A DNA stretch of 64,000 bases, from the NCBI GenBank assembly GCA_017454375.1, contig JAFTDB010000031.1, forward strand, positions 117,871-181,870, read 5' to 3'. Each line of letters starts with the position of its first letter. Position 1 is the stretch's first letter. Shown one piece after another: positions 36,783 to 45,708 of this stretch. The notes under the pieces are model-generated. The model did no database searches. It was not told the DNA's origin and worked only from the letters and a program-made list of their open reading frames with translations. The translations under genes were made by a program, and so were the position numbers. This DNA comes from Acholeplasmatales bacterium. GTDB lineage: Bacteria > Bacillota_I > Bacilli_A > Acholeplasmatales > Anaeroplasmataceae.

Positions 36783-36802
36783 TTACTTATACGTTTAAGT
36801 AA
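36783..36802. promoter_or_regulatory. CG-centred palindrome, second operator candidate
   Basis: TTACTTATACGTTTAAGTAA has symmetric bases at nine of ten pairs, with CG at the centre, as LacI-family operators do. It lies about 60 bp downstream of the predicted start. Confidence 0.45.
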
Positions 36803-37090
36803 CAGATTGAGGTAGTAAAAATATGAAAGAAGAACCTTTATTTTTTGTCACTACAAATCTTTCGTATAATAAAAACATTAATTTTACAAACTTCCATAAC
36901 TATCTATACATATATACAAATGCCAAAGCACCATATTCATCGTCAATTGATAAATTTGGTGTTTTTAATGAGATAATAAATAAATTGATAAAATTTTTCA
37001 CTACGATTTTGACAGGTGGATTTAGGGGCTTTTCACTCGACTATTTTAGTGAAAATTTTATATAAAGGTTATAGGTAAATAAGTCATATT

Positions 37091-37130
37091 AGGATGCGTT
37101 TGATTCTTTGCGTATCCTTTTAGCTTTTTA
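37091..37130 (+). terminator. Hairpin with T runs in the starch-operon leader (possible attenuator)
   Basis: Eight-base-pair stem AGGATGCG / CGTATCCT (37091-37098 with 37111-37118, one G-T pair) followed by TTTTAGCTTTTTATTTT, 43 bp before the first gene of the operon. No promoter is seen between it and the gene. Confidence 0.5.
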
Positions 37131-37172
37131 TTTTATACACGCGCACGTACGTAAAAAGAGGGAGGCAAAAGT

Positions 37173-39917
37173 ATGAAAAAAAGTAACCTTATTTCGAAGG
37201 GTCTATTGCTTTTAGGCTTTGGACTTTTAGTGGTTGGACTTGCTTCATGTGGCTCTGGTGGGGGCACTGATCCAACTGGTACAACTGGATCGGACGCTAC
37301 AGGCACAGGTACTACCCAAACAACTGGTGGCGGTGGAGGAGGCGGTGATTCGTCTGGTGCTACTGCAACCTACAACATTTCATTCTATACTGGGGAAGGC
37401 GCAACCCAAATTGAAAAGATGACAGGCATAAAGGAAGGAGATAGTATCACAGCTCCTCAAACTCCTAAGCTTGCCTATCATGAGTTCCAAGGCTGGTATA
37501 CAGACTATGGCAAATATGAAAAAGAATTTACTTTTAATAAAATGCCAGGTTATAACGTATGCCTATATGCTAAGTGGGCTAAATCAATGGATGATTCTAA
37601 GCTAGAGGCTTATGAACATGATTTACTTCAAACTTCACAAGAAGGACATTTATACATCCATTATTTAAGATTTAACAATGTCCCTGAAGACTATGAACCA
37701 CTTAATCTATGGGTATGGCCTTATCAATATACAGGTCGTGAATTCGAATGGAAGAGGGATTCAGCTGGCAATATCATTGTTGATGATGTAGCTGGTGCAA
37801 CTGCAGATATTGATTTAACAGTTAAATATACAGATGCTGGTAAGGAAAAGAATCAAAACCTACAATTCTTATCAAGTGCTGGTAATTATCAAGCTGGTGA
37901 TATCAATGATGCAACAAAATATATGAATCCACAAATTGGCTTCCTAATTGTTTATAAAGACAGTAAGAATTCAGGTACACACTGGAGATCAGATGGTAAT
38001 GCTGACCAATTATTCGAAATTACTGATGCTAAATGGAGTAATGGTAGCTTACATGTATTTGCTATTCAAGATAACGTTCCAAGCTACACTCACCATGTAA
38101 GTGAAGAAGAGATTGTAAATCCATATGCTGGTGATGATGGTACAAATGTATCAATTAGTAACGTTAATAGTAGTGAAGTACTAAAGGTTAAGCATGGTAC
38201 ACAATTAACTTCAACAGTTAGTGGTGTAGGGTATCAAATAATGGTTTCATCATTTGCTGATAGTAATGGTGATGGTATTGGTGATATCAGAGGTATCATC
38301 AATCATATGGATTACTTACTAGCTTTAAATGTAGACGTATTATGGTTAACACCAATTCAGTTATCTGATAGCTACCATGGATATGATATTATCGATTATA
38401 AGGCTGTAGATCCTAAATTTGGTACACTTGCAGATTATCAAGAATTAATCACTTTATGTCATGAAAATCATATCAAGGTAATTATGGACTTAGTATTGAA
38501 CCATACTTCAACAAATAACGTATGGTTTAAAGAATCAGCTAAGCTAAACCCAGAATATCGTAATTTCTATCAATGGAGAAACCATGAAAAGGAAACTAAT
38601 TTAAGTGCTGACTGGTATCCATATAGTGAATATGCATATTCATATTATGGTAAGTTCTCACCATCTATGCCAGAACTTAATTATGATTATCAAGGTACAA
38701 GAGATGCGATAGTAGATGTAGCTAAATATTGGCTAAACATCTTAGGTAATAAAGAGGGTGTCGATGGCTTCCGTATTGATGCGGTTAAGCATATCTATAT
38801 GGCAGATGAATCAACTGCTGATTCAAACGATATTATAATTAGTGACTTCGATACAGCTACTAACACTGATTATAGCTCTAACCTAACTAAGAATATCAAT
38901 TTCTTTACATATCTATCTAACGAAATTAAAGATGAATATCCAAATGCTTATCTAGTTGGTGAAAACTTCGATGGCCATGCCTTCAACGTTGCACCATACT
39001 ATACAGCATTTGATGGTATGCTAGATTTCTATATGTATTATCAATTTGGTGAAATTGCTCAATATCCAACTGCAGCAGCATCTAAAGCTGGTGCTAGTGG
39101 ATCAAGTGATGGTTCACTTCCAAAGGGTACTAATACAAATAGATTACAATCTGGTATTTGGAATTATCCTGGCGCACTTACAGCAGAAGCATATTATAGT
39201 GCTAACGGCTTAGAAAGTGGTAAGGGCTCTGGTGTAGCTGATATAGTAGATTCTATGTTTACATCTAACCATGATATTCAAAGATTAATGAATAATATGG
39301 TTGGTGGTACAGTTACACAAGCTAATGCAGCTGATGCTGAAAGAAAGGCAAAGGCTACAATAGCTACTCAAATGATGTTACCTGGTGTTACATACATTTA
39401 TTATGGTGATGAAATTGGTATGAGTAGTAACTTCAACCCAGGTGAAACTTCATTAAGCCCACATGTTGACCGTCAATATCGTCAACCATTTAAGTGGACT
39501 ACAAAGGATTATAATGAAACTGGTGGAAGTGCTGATATAACTCATTATTCAATAAGTGGTGATGAGACATATTATGTAACTTGGGATAGCTATAATAAGA
39601 CTGTAGCTGGTGTAAATGAACAAGATATTAATACTAATTCATTCCTAAATTATGTTCGTTATTGGACAAACATTAAATCAAGTGATGATGTAATTAGATA
39701 TGGTACATATGGATATAAGGCAATTAGCTGGAATCCTGGTACATTATTTACATTCACAAGATCATATAATGGTCATACATATTGGGTTGTTACAAACTTC
39801 GATCAATATGACTATACAAACTTAGATATCTTTAATGGATGTACATTAAAATATGTTACACCTGGTGGATCTTTATCAGTAATTCCAGCTGGTGGAACAA
39901 TTGTTGTGGAGATTTAA
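37173..39917 (+). CDS. Surface GH13 alpha-amylase-family lipoprotein with InlB repeat and CBM41/PUD-like domain
   Basis: The enzyme should cleave alpha-1,4 (or 1,6) glucan at the cell surface. The 914-residue protein has a signal peptide with lipobox LASC, a Gly/Thr-rich linker, one Listeria-Bacteroides repeat (about 68-135), and a pullulanase-associated CBM41-like domain (LYIHYLRFNNVPEDYEPLNLWVWPYQ). A GH13 catalytic domain runs from about residue 354. Catalytic residues are visible as Asp536 (GFRIDAVKH), Glu597 (VGENFDG) and Asp701 (SNHD). The calcium-type motif DSNGDGIGDIRG resembles neopullulanase or oligo-glucosidase subfamilies. First gene of the operon; GGAGG before the ATG; next start 10 bp after the stop. 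Confidence 0.9.
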   Translation: MKKSNLISKGLLLLGFGLLVVGLASCGSGGGTDPTGTTGSDATGTGTTQTTGGGGGGGDSSGATATYNISFYTGEGATQIEKMTGIKEGDSITAPQTPKLAYHEFQGWYTDYGKYEKEFTFNKMPGYNVCLYAKWAKSMDDSKLEAYEHDLLQTSQEGHLYIHYLRFNNVPEDYEPLNLWVWPYQYTGREFEWKRDSAGNIIVDDVAGATADIDLTVKYTDAGKEKNQNLQFLSSAGNYQAGDINDATKYMNPQIGFLIVYKDSKNSGTHWRSDGNADQLFEITDAKWSNGSLHVFAIQDNVPSYTHHVSEEEIVNPYAGDDGTNVSISNVNSSEVLKVKHGTQLTSTVSGVGYQIMVSSFADSNGDGIGDIRGIINHMDYLLALNVDVLWLTPIQLSDSYHGYDIIDYKAVDPKFGTLADYQELITLCHENHIKVIMDLVLNHTSTNNVWFKESAKLNPEYRNFYQWRNHEKETNLSADWYPYSEYAYSYYGKFSPSMPELNYDYQGTRDAIVDVAKYWLNILGNKEGVDGFRIDAVKHIYMADESTADSNDIIISDFDTATNTDYSSNLTKNINFFTYLSNEIKDEYPNAYLVGENFDGHAFNVAPYYTAFDGMLDFYMYYQFGEIAQYPTAAASKAGASGSSDGSLPKGTNTNRLQSGIWNYPGALTAEAYYSANGLESGKGSGVADIVDSMFTSNHDIQRLMNNMVGGTVTQANAADAERKAKATIATQMMLPGVTYIYYGDEIGMSSNFNPGETSLSPHVDRQYRQPFKWTTKDYNETGGSADITHYSISGDETYYVTWDSYNKTVAGVNEQDINTNSFLNYVRYWTNIKSSDDVIRYGTYGYKAISWNPGTLFTFTRSYNGHTYWVVTNFDQYDYTNLDIFNGCTLKYVTPGGSLSVIPAGGTIVVEI

Positions 39918-39927
39918 AGGAGGACCT

Positions 39928-42492
39928 ATGAAAGCTAAAAGCAAATTATTTGTCTTGCTTGGTGTGGGTCTTTCAGTGACATCTATGGCATTTGCTCTCT
40001 CATCATGTGGTGGTGGGGGAGAGAATCCAACCACAACAAGCACAACTCCAGTAACTGAAACAACTACACCAACAACTGGTAGTGGCGATACACCTGTAGT
40101 AACAGATGTAGATGGTACAATTGCCACACCAGGTAGCTTAAGAGTTGATAATGTTGGTAAGGTTACATGGGGTAGAGTTACAGGAGCAACTGGTTATCAA
40201 GTAGATGTAAATGGTACTGTTAAATCAGTTAAAATTGCTAATTTAAATCTACTAGACCTTACTACACTACCTAAGGATGGTAAGTTTACTATCAAGGTAG
40301 CAGCAGTAAAGGATAACAAGACTGGTAAATTTTCAAGTCCAATAAGCTATACATATGGCGGATCTAAGCTTATCTCACCAGAGGTATGTGGTATGAGTGG
40401 TAATAATATCACTTGGAATAATCCATCAATCACATCTTATCCTGGAATTGATAAACCAGTACCTGTAATCAAAATTAATGGTACAGCTACAAAACTTGCA
40501 GAGAATGCTAGTAGCTATGATTTATCACAAGTTCAAGCTAAATCTAATTTAGAGATTTATTTTGAAGGTGATGGTGTATACAACAAGGACAGTGCTAAGG
40601 TTAAATTAGTATATGAGCCAACTGGTAAGAAATTATCATATGCAGCCCCACAAAACGTGCATATGGAAGGTGAAATACTAGTTTTCGATAAGGTAGAAGG
40701 TGCTAACGCATATTATGTAAAAGATGTTAACAATACTACTACAACCTTAACAAGCGAAGAAATAGTAAATTTACAAAGTGATAGAAAAGGACATTTCCTA
40801 GTAAAAGAAATCTGGGCTGGTAATACTGATTTAGATATCAGTGATTCAGAACCAACAGAAGTAACTTATTTTACAACATCTGATGGTCTGGGAACTGAAG
40901 CTAGTCCATTTATGATAACTTCAGCAAGTCAGCTTCGTTATATCGAATATTACGAAGTACAAAATGAAGCTAAATATTATAAGCTAGCTAATGACTTAGT
41001 ATTTGAAGAATACACACCTGCAGATGATGAAGATTATTCTAACTTCTATAATTTAGGTAATCTATCAGGCGTAATTGATGGTGATGGACATTCACTTAAA
41101 AATGTTACTGTTTACTACAAGGATGGTTATAGTTCAATATTTGATTCTATAACATCAACTGGCCAAATCAAAAATCTTAAAATAGAAGATACAAAATGGC
41201 GTACGTGGACAAATAGAACAAACGATGGTGTAATGCATGAAAAGGGCGGCGAATGCTCAATTCTGGCATACCAAAATAGAGGTACTATTGATAATGTTAC
41301 ATTAGTATCTGGAAGTGTAGTAGCCGTAAAGGATGGTGCTTCTGGATTAGTATCAATCAATAGAGGAACAATCAAAAATTGTAAGGCTTTAAAGACTTTC
41401 ACTGTTGAATGTGCTAATGAAGCTGGAGCCTTTGCAATCTACAATGCTGGTACAATTCAAAACTCAATTAACTACGCAAATGTAAGTGGTAAGAGAGTAA
41501 TTGGTGGTATCGTAGGTAGAAATGCCGGATTAGTTAAAGAATGCGGTAACGAAGGTGAAATAAGTGCTGATATTTATGCAGGCGGTATTGTTGGTTATAA
41601 CTATAACGTAAAAGATGGTGCCAATATGCAATATCAAACACTTGTATATAGCTGTTACAACAAAGGTAAAATCAATTGTACAGCTTATGCTGGTGGTATA
41701 GCAGGTAAGAACGGTTCTGATGGCTATAATGAGGTAGATGCTGATGCATACGCAAATGCTGGTATCTATGGATGCTACAACCAAGGTACAGTAATTGGCT
41801 TAATTTCAATTGCTGGTATAGCTGGTAGAAATTATGGCTACAATGATGTAGAAAATAATTTCGGCGTTAGGGCTTGTTATTCATCAGGCGGTGTAAATTA
41901 TGGTGTAACAGGATTTACAACTAATAGAATTTATTTATCAGTTGCTGATTGTAGCTGGGCTGAAGCTGGTGACGCAAAGATTTATGTTCACTATTGGAAG
42001 CCTGATAACACTGGTACAAATTGGCCAGGTGTTGAAATGAAGAAGACTACAATTGGTTCATCAGAATTCTATTATGTAGATATGGGTAGCATTAAGGCAA
42101 ATCAACTTCAAGGTGTTAAATTCAACCGTGTTAATCCAGCAGATGGCACTGTTTGGAATGAATTTGAAAACGATGTAAAAGAAGTATCTAGAAGTGATAC
42201 TGCATTCTATTATGTAGATTCTAATTGGACTACTGCCACAATGGCTGAGCCAAGCTGTGGTATGATAGCTGGATATAACAATATGGTAAATAATTGTTAC
42301 TATACAGAAATTAAAAATACTTCAACTGGTATTATTATTCCAGGTATAGCAGGTGGTGTGATTTATGATTCATCTGCTAAAACAATTACTCAATTAAGAG
42401 ATATCGCACCTACATTAAATCTAGCACTTGGTAACGTTGAAGTGTTTGTCACAGTAGAAAATGCATTCCCTAAATTAAAGTGGCAATCATAA
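39928..42492 (+). CDS. Surface lipoprotein with Fn3-like, GLUG-like and CBM26-like domains
   Basis: The 854-residue protein has a lipoprotein signal (FALSSCGGGG) and a Thr-rich linker. Fibronectin-like units follow (PGSLRVDNVGKVTWGRVTGATGYQVDVNG). From about residue 325 there is a repetitive beta-helix part with GLUG-like repeats (ISADIYAGGIVGYNYN, CTAYAGGIAGKNG, GLISIAGIAGRNYG). A starch-binding CBM26-like module (KIYVHYWKPDNTGTNWPGVEMKK to TAFYYVDSNW, about 665-760) sits inside that repeat region, after which the repeat resumes. It is non-catalytic and probably captures starch. The ATG at 39928 has AAAGGAGG upstream; an in-frame TTG at 39892 is rejected. Confidence 0.82.
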   Translation: MKAKSKLFVLLGVGLSVTSMAFALSSCGGGGENPTTTSTTPVTETTTPTTGSGDTPVVTDVDGTIATPGSLRVDNVGKVTWGRVTGATGYQVDVNGTVKSVKIANLNLLDLTTLPKDGKFTIKVAAVKDNKTGKFSSPISYTYGGSKLISPEVCGMSGNNITWNNPSITSYPGIDKPVPVIKINGTATKLAENASSYDLSQVQAKSNLEIYFEGDGVYNKDSAKVKLVYEPTGKKLSYAAPQNVHMEGEILVFDKVEGANAYYVKDVNNTTTTLTSEEIVNLQSDRKGHFLVKEIWAGNTDLDISDSEPTEVTYFTTSDGLGTEASPFMITSASQLRYIEYYEVQNEAKYYKLANDLVFEEYTPADDEDYSNFYNLGNLSGVIDGDGHSLKNVTVYYKDGYSSIFDSITSTGQIKNLKIEDTKWRTWTNRTNDGVMHEKGGECSILAYQNRGTIDNVTLVSGSVVAVKDGASGLVSINRGTIKNCKALKTFTVECANEAGAFAIYNAGTIQNSINYANVSGKRVIGGIVGRNAGLVKECGNEGEISADIYAGGIVGYNYNVKDGANMQYQTLVYSCYNKGKINCTAYAGGIAGKNGSDGYNEVDADAYANAGIYGCYNQGTVIGLISIAGIAGRNYGYNDVENNFGVRACYSSGGVNYGVTGFTTNRIYLSVADCSWAEAGDAKIYVHYWKPDNTGTNWPGVEMKKTTIGSSEFYYVDMGSIKANQLQGVKFNRVNPADGTVWNEFENDVKEVSRSDTAFYYVDSNWTTATMAEPSCGMIAGYNNMVNNCYYTEIKNTSTGIIIPGIAGGVIYDSSAKTITQLRDIAPTLNLALGNVEVFVTVENAFPKLKWQS

Positions 42493-42505
42493 GGGAGGTA
42501 AAGCG

Positions 42506-45500
42506 ATGAAAAGAAAGTTATTATTAAGTTTTATATTAATAGCAGCAATCTTTATGGTTGGAATTCTTTCAAGCTGTGGTGGTGGAAAGCTTGATAATCC
42601 ACATGGTATGGATATCGTTAATGACTATTTTGTATGGGACCCAGTAGAGGGTGCTGATGGTTATTTACTATACTTCACTGATGAACAAAAGAGTGAAGAA
42701 GAATCAGTAAGATACTATACAAGCGATACAAAATTATCAATTAATGAAAAAGAGATATTCTCTTCATTAAAGAGTGGTAAGTCTAACTACTTATATATAA
42801 GAGCGGTTAAACTAAATGATCAAAGAATGCCTATCAATCAATCTGATAGAAGCTTAATCATATTTGATTATTCTAGACAGCTTGCAACTCCTAATAAGGT
42901 TGGCTACAAAAACAATAAATTTAGCTGGCGTAGCGTATCTGAGGCTCAAAACTATAAGGCTTTAGTTAGAAAGGCTGATGAGGCTGAAGGTAAGCTATAT
43001 GATATGGAATGGCAAACTGGTACAACAGGTATTAGTGGTGTAATCAAAAATCTAGATGATGGATTTATGTATTACGTATCAATTGTTGCGACTGCTGAAG
43101 GATATGAAAATAGTATTCCATCAGTAGAAGTACCATATGATAGAACAGTTATCAATGTTGATGATAGAGGTAATGAACAACCTGTTGATAATAAGGATAG
43201 TAATGTTGGCAAGTGGCCAGTAACTCTTAACTATAATTATAATGATGCACCAGATCCATCTATTGTTTATGTAGCTCATAATAAATATATGGATACTCCT
43301 ACAACACCTGTTAGATTTGGTTACAAATTTGATGGTTGGTATGAAGATCAATATTGTTTAATTAAGGCTGAATTTGGTGCTAAGATGTCACTATTCAAGA
43401 TTACAGCTCCTACAACATTCTATGCTAAGTGGGTACTTGATAGTGGTGATAATCCACAACCAGGTCCAGGCCCTGACAATCCAGGTGGTGGAGATACACC
43501 AGGACCTGGTCCAGATCAACCAGGCGGAGGTGGCTCAACTACTCCATGTAGCTATCATATCGATAGTGATGGTGATGGATATTGTGATATTTGTGGTGCT
43601 AAGATGCCAGATACTCCAGTTCAAGAAGATACAATTGGTAAGATTTATCTAGATACTGGTAAATATGATTGGTTCGGAAATGACAATGCTGAAATCAATG
43701 TTCATATTTGGTATACAGATGGTACTAATAATACTTGGCCAGGAGCTAAGATGACACTTAACGCAGATGGCTTATATGAAGCAGAATATTACACATCTAG
43801 AACAGTTAAGGGCGTAATATTTACTCGTAACTCATCAGAGGTTAACCCAGCTGAAGGTACTAAGACTGAATGGGATAGAATTGAAATTGGTGAAATGGAT
43901 TACTTCAATAACGATACACCAGTTTACAAATTAAAATCTTATTACCATATTGGTGATTCAATTAACTTCTCTGGTAAGTGGCTAGCAGTAGGTGAAGAAG
44001 ATAAGGATGATGTAATCGGCGATAAGGATTTATATCTAGACTTCCGTGATGTTTCATGGTTTATGGATTCATCTCCTGCATTATATGCATATATTTGGTA
44101 TTCAGATGGTTCATCTAACGCAGCTTATCCAGGTGTTGAAATGACATTATCTCATAAGAATGCTGATGGCAAATATTATGCTGCAAGTGCTAAATATGAC
44201 TCAACAAAGACAATTGCGGGTATCATATTTACAAGAAATAATCCAGCATTACCAATTACAGGTGATGGTGAAGGATTATGGAATAAGCTTGAAGGCGAAT
44301 TCGATAATTATCAATTCGAAGGTGCTAATCCATCATTTAGAATTACTAAGATGGATGGTAATTATTATGAAGGTGGCTGGGAAGATGTAGACACACTAGA
44401 AGATGGTGGTGCAGTAACTCCTCCAGGACCAGAACCAATTCAAGAAATTGATGAGGTTCAAAATGCTTATCTATATTTAAATACAATTAATATTGATTGG
44501 TTTAAAGACTTTAACCCATTTGTAAATGTTAAGATTACTTATACTGATAATTCAATTAATGGTGTAAGAGGTCTAAATGCAAAACTCGATGGTAAGCTAT
44601 ATAAATTTGGTTACAATAATGAAAAGACTATTTCTAAGATTGAAGTATTAAGAATCGCTCCTGATACAGGTGACTTATGGAATATGATTACAATTACTAA
44701 TCCATCAGCAGATGAAGTAGCTGCTGAAAAAGTAATGTTTACATTCTTCAGTATCAAGGATGATGCAGCAACAGGTAGCTGGATGGTCAAAACTGAAGAA
44801 CCAGCACCTAGTGAAGGTATCGATATTTATTATTTCAATGATGAATGGACTAAGGTATATCTTTATGCATATGGTGAAGCTGGCTTTGAAAATGCAGTAT
44901 GGCCTGGTAAGGAAATGACTGCAGTAGAAGGCAAGAATCACTGGTATACAATTAAGATTCCTACTCAAGCAACATTTGTTATCTTTAATGATACAGTAAA
45001 TCAGACAAATAACATTTTAGTTGATCCTGATAATACTATTTATTTCAATGAAGAATGGCATGATGAATATCCAGCTAGTGACCCTGTAATAGAAAAATTC
45101 ACATTCTATTATAGTAATACAACTGGTTGGGAAAATGTTTATGCATATGCATATACAGAAACTAATGCCGCAACAGTATATTATTCTGGTACTTGGCCAG
45201 GAACTAAGATGACTCCAGTACATAATAAACCAGGCTGGTATAGTTTAGCAGTTGATGTACACGCTGATAACATTATCTTTAATGATGGTGTAGGTGGAAG
45301 TGGAAGACAAACTGCTGATCTAGAAATAGATGAAACTAAGCTATATTATGAGGATGGCTGGTTAACTGACTTCCCAACAGATGATTGGGATGGAACAATA
45401 ACTGTTGAAATCAACTGGGAATATTTTGGTACAGCTGATGCATATTTATATGTTTGGTATGATGGTGAAAATCAATATAACCATGAATGGCCAGGCATTA

Positions 45501-45691
45501 AGATGACAAAGTTAGAAGATGGAACATTTAAGTTAGAGCATGCAATTGACTTAACTAAGGAATTTGCAGGATTAATAGTTAATAGAGTTAATCCAGAAAA
45601 TCCAACAAATGTTTGGAATAAAACTGCTGATATAACTGTAATTCCATCTAACCATAAAATTGTTGTTAACAATATGGTTCAAGCAGATTAA
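42506..45691 (+). CDS. Multi-module starch-binding lipoprotein with about six CBM26/25-like modules
   Basis: The 1,061-residue protein has a lipobox (GILSSCGGG), two Fn3-like units, and one Listeria-Bacteroides repeat (FGYKFDGWYED). A Pro/Gly linker and a small Cys motif CSYHIDSDGDGYCDICGAKM follow. About six starch-binding-type modules come next. The clearest are IYYFNDEWTKVYLYAYGEAGFENAVWPGKEMTAVEGKNHWY and FTFYYSNTTGWENVYAYAYTETNAATVYYSGTWPGTKM, which fit the CBM26 pattern (aromatic-W, YAY, WPGxxM). The others (INVHIWYTDGTNNTWPGAKM, YAYIWYSDGSSNAAYPGVEM, LYVWYDGENQYNHEWPGIKM, and a divergent one near 44.46 kb) are related. No catalytic domain. Its likely job is holding starch for the two GH13 enzymes. 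Confidence 0.85.
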   Translation: MKRKLLLSFILIAAIFMVGILSSCGGGKLDNPHGMDIVNDYFVWDPVEGADGYLLYFTDEQKSEEESVRYYTSDTKLSINEKEIFSSLKSGKSNYLYIRAVKLNDQRMPINQSDRSLIIFDYSRQLATPNKVGYKNNKFSWRSVSEAQNYKALVRKADEAEGKLYDMEWQTGTTGISGVIKNLDDGFMYYVSIVATAEGYENSIPSVEVPYDRTVINVDDRGNEQPVDNKDSNVGKWPVTLNYNYNDAPDPSIVYVAHNKYMDTPTTPVRFGYKFDGWYEDQYCLIKAEFGAKMSLFKITAPTTFYAKWVLDSGDNPQPGPGPDNPGGGDTPGPGPDQPGGGGSTTPCSYHIDSDGDGYCDICGAKMPDTPVQEDTIGKIYLDTGKYDWFGNDNAEINVHIWYTDGTNNTWPGAKMTLNADGLYEAEYYTSRTVKGVIFTRNSSEVNPAEGTKTEWDRIEIGEMDYFNNDTPVYKLKSYYHIGDSINFSGKWLAVGEEDKDDVIGDKDLYLDFRDVSWFMDSSPALYAYIWYSDGSSNAAYPGVEMTLSHKNADGKYYAASAKYDSTKTIAGIIFTRNNPALPITGDGEGLWNKLEGEFDNYQFEGANPSFRITKMDGNYYEGGWEDVDTLEDGGAVTPPGPEPIQEIDEVQNAYLYLNTINIDWFKDFNPFVNVKITYTDNSINGVRGLNAKLDGKLYKFGYNNEKTISKIEVLRIAPDTGDLWNMITITNPSADEVAAEKVMFTFFSIKDDAATGSWMVKTEEPAPSEGIDIYYFNDEWTKVYLYAYGEAGFENAVWPGKEMTAVEGKNHWYTIKIPTQATFVIFNDTVNQTNNILVDPDNTIYFNEEWHDEYPASDPVIEKFTFYYSNTTGWENVYAYAYTETNAATVYYSGTWPGTKMTPVHNKPGWYSLAVDVHADNIIFNDGVGGSGRQTADLEIDETKLYYEDGWLTDFPTDDWDGTITVEINWEYFGTADAYLYVWYDGENQYNHEWPGIKMTKLEDGTFKLEHAIDLTKEFAGLIVNRVNPENPTNVWNKTADITVIPSNHKIVVNNMVQAD

Positions 45692-45708
45692 TTGAGGAGG
45701 GAGAAACA

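Larger units (their letters stand above)
36439..37172. other. Long regulatory region between the giant gene and the starch operon
   Basis: About 730 bp without a credible gene. It holds the giant-gene promoter (36507-36535), a small CCTTT/AAAGG hairpin with T run (36632-36650) and a perfect 15-bp palindrome with arms CGAAAAT / ATTTTCG (36652-36666). It also holds the operon promoter (36689-36717), CG-centred operators (36720-36734, 36783-36802), two hairpins in the leader (37030-37055 and 37091-37118), and a 20-bp run of strictly alternating pyrimidine-purine (37134-37153). An 80-codon open frame at 36823-37065 has no ribosome binding site and a low-complexity product and is not called. Confidence 0.7.

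Noticed and set aside
36823..37065. An 80-codon open frame in the starch-operon leader
   Set aside because: There is no ribosome binding site, the product is low-complexity (Phe/Asn/Tyr-rich) without a recognisable fold, and the frame crosses a hairpin at 37030-37055.
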